Shown in pieces: positions 1 through 5,149 of a DNA stretch of 5,385 bases. Source of the stretch: Gammaproteobacteria bacterium. Lineage in GTDB: Bacteria > Pseudomonadota > Gammaproteobacteria > Immundisolibacterales > Immundisolibacteraceae. A program made the position numbers and the translations under genes. Every line of letters starts with the position of its first letter. Positions within the stretch are counted from its first letter, which is position 1. Location: contig QNFC01000135.1 of the NCBI GenBank assembly GCA_003645395.1, positions 1-5,385 of the forward strand, read 5' to 3'. The notes beneath the pieces were generated by a model. It was not told the origin of the DNA. It searched no databases and was given only the letters and a program-made list of their open reading frames with translations.

Positions 1-1887
1 CCACATGCTATTGAGATATCTCGCTCAGGTAACGGCGCACACCTCTGGTTATTCTTTTCTGAAATAGTGCTCGCCAAAAACGCTAGACTCTTAGGTTTTG
101 GACTACTTGATAAAGCAATGGAAATCCATCCTGATTTATCGTTTGATTCTTACGACCGTCTGTTTCCAAACCAGGATCTGATGCCAGATGGTGGATTCGG
201 TAACCTCATTGCGTTGCCACTTCAATATCAGGCAAGACAACGGGGTAACAGCCTGTTTGTTGATATAAATCTGAAACCTTACCATGATCAATGGAAATTT
301 CTGTCACAGGTAAAAAGCATATCTTCAACTCAATTGGATAAGTTACTCACTCTTCTAACACCCTCCACAACTGCATCTACAAATTCAAAGATAATAGACA
401 ACCTACCTCCATGGGAGCAAGGGCTTGCAAACAAAAAGATTCTAATTGAGAACTGTCCAGAACAGCTTACTATTACATTAGCCAATTACCTTTATATTAA
501 AATTTCAGAACTGCCGCCTACTTTAATTGCACGTCTCAAACGCTTAGCAAGCTTTTCCAACCCCGTATTTTTCAAAACACAAGCATTACGATTTTCAACA
601 CATGGAATTCCAAGATATATCTCATGTGCTCGTCTAGAACAAGGTTACTTGTTTCTACCTAGAGGGTGTTTTGATAATGTTATAGAGTTGCTTAAAGAAC
701 AAAACATTACTATCGATATTAACGACAAACGGCAAGTAGGCAACAAGCTCAAAAATTTAAATTTTCTCGGCACACTAAGAAAAGATCAGACCAAAGCCGT
801 TAATGCTATGTGTAGACACAGCATTGGTGTTTTACATGCACCTACTGCTTTCGGAAAAACCGTCGCTGCCATAGGAATTATCGTTAAACGAAAAACAAAT
901 ACCTTAATACTCACTCACAGCCTTCAATTACTTGAACAATGGCAGGAACGTCTAAAATCATTTTTGAACGACACAGATATTGGCATTATCGGTGGTGGTA
1001 AGAGAAAACCAACCGGACAAATAGATATAGCTACCTATCAAAGTCTCATCAATAAAAAAGATAATTCTGTCGAACCGATAATTCAGCAATATGGTCAAAT
1101 CATTATTGATGAGTGTCACCATATTCCCGCACCACGCTACGAGATGCTACTCAATGAAGTGCATTCAAAATATGTACTGGGTTTAACCGCAACACCCGAC
1201 AGACAAGACGGACACCAGAAGATTATTTTTATGCTTGCTGGCCCAATCCGCCACAAAGTAAAATCGAACCATGCTGAAAAATTTGAACAACAGGTGATTG
1301 TGACCAAGCTTTATAGCGCTCCAGCTGTAAATTTATTTAATGCCGAACAAAGACCGCGTATTACAGATGTATACCGTTGGCTAACAGAAAATAAAATACG
1401 AACCCAAAGAATTATAACTGATGTAATTACAAAAATATCTGAAGGCAAACACCCGTTAGTATTAACAGAGCGTCGCGAACATGCCGAACAGATTAACAAC
1501 ATTCTCATCGAAAATAACATACAAACAGTGATCCTTAGAGGAGCAATGCGTGCCAAAGAACGCAAAGCAGCCAATGAACAACTTGATGAAGCCCAGGTAA
1601 TTGTCGCAACAGGAAAATATATCGGAGAAGGTTTTGACCTGCCAAAACTCGATACATTGTTTTTAGCACTACCTATCGCCTGGAAAGGCTCGTTAGCACA
1701 ATACGCAGGCAGGATTCATCGTGAATCTGAAGGTAAAGACCTGGTTACCATTTATGACTATGTTGATTCATCCATTCCAATGCTAGAAAGAATGTTCAAC
1801 AAAAGAGAAAAAGGATATAAAGCTATGGGCTATCAAATATCTTTTATCAAGCACACGGTTATAACCGCACCTTTCCGGCACACCTAA
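1..1887 (+). CDS. TOTE-type AEP primase / superfamily 2 helicase, 5' end cut by window
   Basis: The frame is open from base 1, so the gene begins upstream; the GTG at 67 is internal. Codons 1 to about 95 are the end of an archaeo-eukaryotic primase domain: SRSGNGAHLW (codons 7-16, with the expected active-site His14), DSYDRLFPNQD from codon 49 and GFGNLIALPLQ (65-75). This block is typical of the primase-helicases of TOTE conflict systems. A linker follows, then a complete SF2 helicase: Walker A APTAFGKT (280-287), Walker B/DEAH-like DECHH (370-374), TATPDR (396-401), motif V TGKYIGEGFD (537-546) and motif VI QYAGRIHR (567-574). The family is proposed, from comparative genomics, to prime and unwind DNA in defence against invading elements; no activity can be shown here. 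All helicase motifs look intact, so the ATPase is probably functional. The last 12 or so codons, ending PFRHT, overlap a repeat that recurs at 3701-3781, so the C-terminal tail may be acquired. Family call confident; biological role inferred. Confidence 0.9.
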   Translation, partial: PHAIEISRSGNGAHLWLFFSEIVLAKNARLLGFGLLDKAMEIHPDLSFDSYDRLFPNQDLMPDGGFGNLIALPLQYQARQRGNSLFVDINLKPYHDQWKFLSQVKSISSTQLDKLLTLLTPSTTASTNSKIIDNLPPWEQGLANKKILIENCPEQLTITLANYLYIKISELPPTLIARLKRLASFSNPVFFKTQALRFSTHGIPRYISCARLEQGYLFLPRGCFDNVIELLKEQNITIDINDKRQVGNKLKNLNFLGTLRKDQTKAVNAMCRHSIGVLHAPTAFGKTVAAIGIIVKRKTNTLILTHSLQLLEQWQERLKSFLNDTDIGIIGGGKRKPTGQIDIATYQSLINKKDNSVEPIIQQYGQIIIDECHHIPAPRYEMLLNEVHSKYVLGLTATPDRQDGHQKIIFMLAGPIRHKVKSNHAEKFEQQVIVTKLYSAPAVNLFNAEQRPRITDVYRWLTENKIRTQRIITDVITKISEGKHPLVLTERREHAEQINNILIENNIQTVILRGAMRAKERKAANEQLDEAQVIVATGKYIGEGFDLPKLDTLFLALPIAWKGSLAQYAGRIHRESEGKDLVTIYDYVDSSIPMLERMFNKREKGYKAMGYQISFIKHTVITAPFRHT

Positions 1888-1927
1888 GCACGAAAATAAA
1901 ACAGCCACCAACAAAGTTGATAACTGT
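1851..1927. repeat. Diverged direct repeat, copy A (partner at 3701-3781)
   Basis: About 77 bp align with 3701-3781 over their full length with a few small gaps. By eye I estimate identity at about two thirds. Shared blocks in order are CGGTT (1856-1860), TCCGGCACAC (1874-1883, exact in both copies), an A-rich tract, ACAGC and ATAACTGT. The copy begins inside the primase-helicase gene, supplies its stop codon at 1885-1887 and ends with a terminator hairpin. Both copies have the same orientation and bracket the hipBA operon. The alignment was done by eye. Confidence 0.6.
1893..1927 (-). terminator. Rho-independent terminator, leftward, downstream of hipA
   Basis: Read on the minus strand, ACAGTTATCAAC (1927-1916) pairs with GTTGGTGGCTGT (1912-1901) over 12 consecutive pairs, three of them G-U, around a 3-nt loop. 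The U-rich tract TTTATTTT follows (1900-1893). On the plus strand the G-U pairs become C-A mismatches and no U tract follows, so the direction is leftward. It lies 95 bp after the hipA stop and is the natural end of the hipBA transcript. Confidence 0.7.
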
Positions 1928-2021
1928 CCATCCTGACACATAGACCCTGAACAAGCGTACTTTAGAATTTACTAGTGAAATTTTATAACGAGCGCACGTT
2001 GTGCATTAATAACAATTCACG

Positions 2022-3281
2022 CTACAAACTAATCATTTGCTTTACATTATTACTATCTTTTTGAGACACATCGTTTTTTAATGCCCAATCTGGCCATTGT
2101 TCTACTGCACTTATAACTTGATCAGCAACTCGATTAACTATTGTCTTCGGCAATCCAAATATTTTCCCATGTGTTGATACCTCACTAGGTTTAGGCGGCC
2201 ACTGACTATATTTGTACCCAGCAACTGGGTAAGCACCTGTAACCAATGATGGCACCATGTCATAACCTGGCGATAACCGGTATCCATCACCTTCACTGAT
2301 TAAGCTAAAATTTCGCTCATGGTCATCCAGATTATTAATGGCTCGATTGAATAGCATTACGCGTAACAACTGCGTTAAATCTGCTTCTATATCGATCGAA
2401 AACTTTTTAACTAAATTAGAAATATCATCATAAAGGAATACCCCTCCTTTATCACACTGAGTCTCTGAGTCTTTCAACAACGCATTAATGGTAATAAGGT
2501 GTCGACGAGATATTGGTAAGTCATTTTCCATAACAACATCAAAACGATCCAGCAATAAAACATCACGGTCATTAACGCCTCTGCGTATATGCCCACCAAG
2601 AACATTTAACCCTGCTTCTTTAGCCATCTGCAAACAAGCTAACTCGACTTTTGCGTTATTGTAAGGATCAGTAGAAATACGATTAAATTTAGCTAAATAT
2701 GTCTTATTACCATCATGCAACAACGCTTTCGGTCTGGCACCACCTACACCTGATCCCGCGTTAGCTAAATACAACAAACTCATCTCGTCGACATTATCTG
2801 AATATGATTCTGGTGCATCGACTGATTGCGCTGCAGCTTCTGCTGCTAGCAAATGTTCTGCACCACAACCAAATTCATAGTTTGGTGTTTCATCAGCTAT
2901 CACCCACTGAATTGCTCCTACTCTACTATTACTGAGTTGCGTTAACGTATCGATAGCACTGTGCTGATTAATTACATGTTGATCGCGGTAATAAGCTAGT
3001 TTAGCTAGAACTTTACGCCCCCAATCATCCGGTAAATAATCATCCAATATGCCGGGCATGCCACCGGCACATTTTAGGTTTATTTCTTTGTCGGTAAGGG
3101 GTAACTGAACAGGATCAATAGCAAATGCATGTTGATGCTCTCTATATTCCTCGGTATACAAAAATGCCATCTGCACTAAATGTCCCGAAGATTCCAACAA
3201 AACTACTTGAGCCGCTTTCATCAAACCCGTAGCAGGCGTATTTATGTATAAGTCATAACGCTGCTTGACACCCTTATTCAT
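2022..3281 (-). CDS. hipA: HipA-family serine/threonine kinase toxin
   Basis: This is a 419-aa protein, close to the 440 aa of E. coli HipA and apparently full length. HipA kinases phosphorylate a translation target (glutamyl-tRNA synthetase in E. coli) and cause growth arrest and persistence; the target here is unknown. The N-terminal subdomain spans about residues 8-125. The kinase core carries SGVGGARPKALL (177-188), matching the flexible loop that holds the autophosphorylated Ser150 in E. coli. It also has Lys198 in YLAKF for ATP binding, the catalytic motif DDHERNFS (catalytic Asp319, Asn324), and SPGYD with metal-binding Asp341. All key residues are present, so the kinase should be active. 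I chose ATG 3281, with an AGAG-like ribosome site about 10 nt upstream; a TTG directly before it (3284) would add one residue. The start overlaps the end of hipB by 8 bp, indicating one operon and translational coupling. Its transcript should end at the hairpin at 1893-1927. Confidence 0.93.
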   Translation of the reverse strand: MNKGVKQRYDLYINTPATGLMKAAQVVLLESSGHLVQMAFLYTEEYREHQHAFAIDPVQLPLTDKEINLKCAGGMPGILDDYLPDDWGRKVLAKLAYYRDQHVINQHSAIDTLTQLSNSRVGAIQWVIADETPNYEFGCGAEHLLAAEAAAQSVDAPESYSDNVDEMSLLYLANAGSGVGGARPKALLHDGNKTYLAKFNRISTDPYNNAKVELACLQMAKEAGLNVLGGHIRRGVNDRDVLLLDRFDVVMENDLPISRRHLITINALLKDSETQCDKGGVFLYDDISNLVKKFSIDIEADLTQLLRVMLFNRAINNLDDHERNFSLISEGDGYRLSPGYDMVPSLVTGAYPVAGYKYSQWPPKPSEVSTHGKIFGLPKTIVNRVADQVISAVEQWPDWALKNDVSQKDSNNVKQMISL

Positions 3282-3513
3282 CAAATAAACTCTTTTCTAT
3301 TTCAAACAGTTTAGTGAAACCTTGTTCGGCGTTGAGTAGTTCAGCAGCTTGATAAAAATATTTTAGACTAACTGACAAATCACCTTTTTCCATTTTTTGT
3401 AATGTGGCACGGCTTACACCTAACCGCAAAGCAAATGACGCCATATCATCATGTGGGAAATGTTTTTTCCTCGACAAGCGAAGATTGCGACCTACTTCCG
3501 TTAATACTTTCAT
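3274..3513 (-). CDS. hipB: HipB-like XRE-family antitoxin and repressor
   Basis: This small 79-aa protein is one Cro/C1-type (XRE) helix-turn-helix domain. The DNA-binding core is about residues 23-45, with FALRLGVSRATLQKMEKGD covering the helix-turn-helix. E. coli HipB has 88 residues, so the length fits. By family it should bind HipA, neutralise it and repress the operon as a dimer. It lies first in the operon and overlaps hipA by 8 bp, the standard antitoxin-first order. A 16-bp near-perfect palindrome over the -10 box (3524-3539) is the likely binding site. No Shine-Dalgarno sequence is visible before ATG 3513, and the predicted leader is only about ten bases. Translation may therefore be nearly leaderless, or a longer transcript may start further upstream. 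Confidence 0.9.
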   Translation of the reverse strand: MKVLTEVGRNLRLSRKKHFPHDDMASFALRLGVSRATLQKMEKGDLSVSLKYFYQAAELLNAEQGFTKLFEIEKSLFDE

Positions 3514-3523
3514 ACAAAAATAG

Positions 3524-3539
3524 TACCATAATTATAGTA
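3524..3539. promoter_or_regulatory. Probable HipB operator (imperfect palindrome)
   Basis: TACCATAATTATAGTA is a 16-bp palindrome with only one mismatched symmetric pair. It covers the -10 box of the hipBA promoter. The form, short arms around an 8-bp centre, resembles the E. coli HipB operator TATCC-N8-GGATA. The 9-bp half-site recurs exactly as ATTATGGTA at 3571-3579, and as TACTATAAT at 3677-3685. Binding by HipB is inferred. Confidence 0.6.
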
Positions 3540-3559
3540 AAAAAGTTAAATTATCTCAT
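3531..3559 (-). promoter_or_regulatory. hipBA promoter
   Basis: On the minus strand, -35 ATGAGA (3559-3554, four of six consensus bases) is followed by a 17-bp spacer and a perfect -10 TATAAT (3536-3531). Transcription would start near 3524, about ten bases before the hipB ATG. The -10 box lies inside the predicted operator, so repressor bound there would block RNA polymerase. Confidence 0.6.
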
Positions 3560-3570
3560 TTTTGTAGTTT

Positions 3571-3579
3571 ATTATGGTA
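3571..3579. promoter_or_regulatory. Extra operator half-site upstream of hipBA
   Basis: ATTATGGTA is the exact reverse complement of the operator half TACCATAAT at 3524-3532, with 38 bp between the two. It could be a second HipB contact allowing looping or cooperative repression. The tract is very AT-rich, so chance is a real alternative. Confidence 0.35.
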
Positions 3580-3600
3580 TATATATGAATATTATAGACC

Positions 3601-3617
3601 ATCATCACTCTGATGAT
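3601..3617. repeat. Short perfect inverted repeat
   Basis: ATCATCA, three bases (CTC), then TGATGAT: a perfect 7-bp stem with a 3-nt loop. It has no T tract and lies upstream of the hipBA promoter. A protein-binding site is possible; its function is unknown. Confidence 0.4.
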
Positions 3618-3632
3618 ATACGAATGAAAACC

Positions 3633-3650
3633 ATGACTCAAAACAGTCAT
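3633..3650. repeat. Short perfect inverted repeat
   Basis: ATGACT, six bases (CAAAAC), then AGTCAT. It lies 15 bp after another perfect inverted repeat (3601-3617) and before repeat copy B. It is not followed by a T tract, so a terminator is unlikely. Its function is unknown. Confidence 0.35.
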
Positions 3651-3700
3651 TCTAAGCAATGATTTATAGGAAATAATACTATAATCGCTGCATCATGCGA

Positions 3701-3781
3701 CCACTCGGTTCCTACGGCACATTATCCGGCACACTTTAGGATAGGCATAAAAAAACAGCTACTGACCAAGTCAATAACTGT
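3701..3781. repeat. Diverged direct repeat, copy B (partner at 1851-1927)
   Basis: This is the second copy of the repeat that brackets hipBA; TCCGGCACAC at 3725-3734 is identical in both. It contains the terminator hairpin at 3749-3781. At 3699-3715 it starts with GACCACTCGGTTCCTAC, which matches 14 of 17 bases of the tRNA anticodon region at 3828-3844. Two tandem GGCACA words (3715-3720 and 3728-3733) occur inside it. Unlike copy A, it lies beside the tRNA fragment. Confidence 0.6.
3749..3781 (-). terminator. Rho-independent terminator, leftward, downstream of the tRNA-Arg fragment
   Basis: On the minus strand, ACAGTTATTGAC (3781-3770) pairs with GTCAGTAGCTGT (3766-3755) over 12 pairs, two of them G-U, with a 3-nt loop, and the U run continues to 3749. 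The hairpin begins 18 nt after the encoded CCA end of the tRNA fragment, the usual place for a tRNA terminator. It is homologous to the hairpin at 1893-1927, but the inner stem is TGAC/GTCA here and CAAC/GTTG there: both sides changed and pairing was kept. Confidence 0.75.
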
Positions 3782-3799
3782 TTGTTTTATTTACTAATA

Positions 3800-3844
3800 T
3801 GGCGCGCCTGAAGAGATTCGAACTCCTGACCGCTCGGTTCGTAG
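3800..3844 (-). pseudogene. tRNA-Arg(ACG) 3' fragment, probable integration scar (att)
   Basis: Read on the minus strand this is the 3' part of a tRNA. It has the anticodon loop CTACGAA (anticodon ACG, Arg), the 3' arm of the anticodon stem (CCGAG), a variable loop, and a T arm AGGAG-TTCGAAT-CTCTT that still pairs with one G-U. The acceptor strand CAGGCGC, discriminator G and an encoded CCA follow. The 5' half (acceptor strand, D arm and 5' anticodon stem) is absent: the next bases upstream, TTTAT, do not continue the tRNA. Loss at the anticodon loop is what site-specific recombination by a tyrosine integrase at a tRNA gene leaves behind, and an integrase gene lies 640 bp away. Because the fragment keeps what looks like its own terminator, I infer that the inserted DNA lies to its right. 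A simple deletion remnant is the alternative. Confidence 0.75.
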
Positions 3845-4484
3845 ATAAACGCCCTAACAGTTGTTTTTCTTTATATTACAAATAGTTAACCAATCACTAC
3901 TGTCCCATAAATCACTAAGTTGCAATGGCTTAAGTGACTGTTTTCATTGACTGGTATTTACACTATTGGGACGGAAATATTCCATAAAAATTAATTAAAC
4001 AATTGGTTAATAATTACAATAATACCTGACAACATCATCAGAAAACCCCTGCAACAATCCCCCTATCTTTCTTATATGATTTACACCGTGCCGACTACGG
4101 ATGTCTGGTGATGACCTGGCTTTATGCTTTGGTGACTACGAATTTAAGCGCCTTAAAAATAAGACTGGTATGCAGGTTGATGTTGAACAAACCCCTGTTA
4201 GAAACTGCTTAGGTGAAGCCACTAAAGGATGGCGTAAACCCTGACGCGAATTTCAGAAAACCACCAAAGCAGTCATTCATTCACAAATTGTGACGATAGG
4301 GATAAACAGCCAACAAGATACCCTTATAATTCTTGTACGATCTTCTGGTATCAATCAGCCGACCTTGGCGTCATTTTTTAGGTCGTATAAATATCTGCAA
4401 AAGCAGACCTTCACAATTACCCTATTAATTCATTGATATTTCATTATTCTTAATAGGTTCCCATCATCAAAATGGAGAACCGCC
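3845..4484. other. AT-rich stretch without a convincing gene
   Basis: This 640-bp stretch separates the tRNA fragment from the recombinase gene. I see no intact gene in it. It holds a widely spaced 6-bp inverted repeat, GTCCCA (3902-3907) and TGGGAC (3967-3972). It also holds a possible decayed reading frame (4101-4437), a small palindrome TCACAAATTGTGA (4281-4293), and a weak hairpin of CGACCT (4360-4365) with AGGTCG (4380-4385). A TATAAT at 4325-4330 has no good -35 partner. Regions like this beside an integrase often hold attachment-site arms, but I cannot show that here. Confidence 0.5.
4101..4437 (+). pseudogene. Possible decayed reading frame, unrecognised
   Basis: An ATG at 4101 opens 47 codons (starting MSGDDLALCFGDYEFKR) that stop at TGA 4242-4244. 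The same frame then stays open for about 63 more codons to a TGA at 4435-4437. One internal stop in about 110 codons could mean a broken gene. I recognise no family, there is no clear ribosome site, and the frame is closed just upstream (4077-4079). In AT-rich DNA this could also be chance, so confidence is low. Confidence 0.2.
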
Positions 4485-5111
4485 ATGTTATATCTAACGC
4501 ACGACAAGCCACACCGCACTACCTGGAACAAAGGCAAACTCACTGGACAGAAACCACCGCTAAAACTCAATGAAGTCTGGGCTATCCGCATTCGATTACA
4601 GATTGCCAATAAGACACGTGACCTTGCTCTGTTTAATCTTGCCCTCGATAGTAAATTACGTAGCTGCGACCTAGTTAAACTCAAAGTGAGTGATGTCGCA
4701 CATGGAACACGCATAGCAAAACGCAGTACAGTCATGCAAATGAAGACTAAGAAACCTGTTCAGTTTGAAATTACCAAACAGACACGTAATTCACTTTCGG
4801 AATTAATAAAGAGTCAAAACTTGTCATACACTGACTATTTGTTTAAAAGCAGATTTCATAAGTCTGACCATATAACGACTAGACAATATGCTCGACTACT
4901 AAAATCCTGGCTCGTGGAAATAGGCTTAGATCCATATGAGTATGCTACGCATTCAATACGACGGACTAAGGTGTCCATGATCTACCAGAAAACCAAGAAC
5001 ATACGAGCTATACAATTACTGTTAGGGCACAGCAATTTAGATAGCACAGTTCGATATCTTGGTGTCGAGCTAGATGATGCCCTTGATGTGGCTGAAAATA
5101 CCGAAATTTGA
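4485..5111 (+). CDS. Short tyrosine recombinase / integrase
   Basis: This 208-aa protein is a tyrosine recombinase reduced essentially to its catalytic domain. The active-site set is complete by eye: Arg59 (KLRSCDL), a beta-hairpin Lys (probably Lys87 in MKTKKPV), His156 and Arg159 (THSIRRTK), His182 (LLGHSNLD) and nucleophile Tyr191 (VRYLG). Typical phage integrases exceed 300 aa and carry arm-binding and core-binding domains; here only about 30 residues precede the catalytic fold. Proteins of about 200 aa with this layout form a known group in gammaproteobacteria, so it is not necessarily truncated. The start is ATG 4485, with GGAG at 4474-4477 seven bases upstream. It should cut and rejoin DNA at short att sites, and the tRNA-Arg fragment at 3800-3844 is the nearest candidate. 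It ends 8 bp before a terminator shared with the converging DUF779 gene. Whether it moves this region is inferred. Confidence 0.9.
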   Translation: MLYLTHDKPHRTTWNKGKLTGQKPPLKLNEVWAIRIRLQIANKTRDLALFNLALDSKLRSCDLVKLKVSDVAHGTRIAKRSTVMQMKTKKPVQFEITKQTRNSLSELIKSQNLSYTDYLFKSRFHKSDHITTRQYARLLKSWLVEIGLDPYEYATHSIRRTKVSMIYQKTKNIRAIQLLLGHSNLDSTVRYLGVELDDALDVAENTEI

Positions 5112-5119
5112 TTTATATT

Positions 5120-5145
5120 AAACGCCTATTCCTTAATGGGCGTTT
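5120..5145. terminator. Bidirectional terminator between converging genes
   Basis: AAACGCCTATT (5120-5130) pairs with AATGGGCGTTT (5135-5145) over 11 pairs, one of them G-T, around the loop CCTT. T-rich DNA follows on both strands. It lies 8 bp after the recombinase stop and 4 bp before the 3' end of the DUF779 gene, so it can serve both. Confidence 0.75.
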
Positions 5146-5149
5146 ATGT

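Noticed and set aside
1311..1574. Minus-strand open frame of 87 codons
   Set aside because: It lies wholly inside the conserved helicase C-terminal domain on the other strand, and its translation resembles no family.
1856..1867. 12-bp perfect palindrome CGGTTATAACCG
   Set aside because: It lies inside the primase-helicase coding sequence and a palindrome of this length is expected about once in such a window; noted only as part of repeat A.
67..1887. GTG at 67 as the true start of the helicase gene
   Set aside because: The 22 upstream codons are open and encode the conserved SRSGNGAHLW primase motif, so the gene continues off the left edge.
1984..2016. Possible integron attC-like site (TATAAC then GTTGTGC)
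   Set aside because: It is too short, the core motifs do not fit the attC consensus, and no long imperfect stem is present.
3402..3662. Plus-strand open frame of 86 codons
   Set aside because: Its first part is antisense to hipB and it runs through the hipBA promoter and operator; no ribosome site and no recognisable protein.
4281..4293. TCACAAATTGTGA as a CRP-type site
   Set aside because: The half-sites are in the wrong order and spacing for CRP (TGTGA-N6-TCACA), and there is no convincing promoter next to it.
4360..4385. Hairpin CGACCT/AGGTCG as a terminator
   Set aside because: The stem is only 6 bp with a 14-nt loop, and the T run lies in the loop rather than after the stem.
4430..4735. 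Minus-strand open frame of 101 codons
   Set aside because: It is antisense to the start of the recombinase, whose Arg59 motif region is clearly coding on the plus strand.
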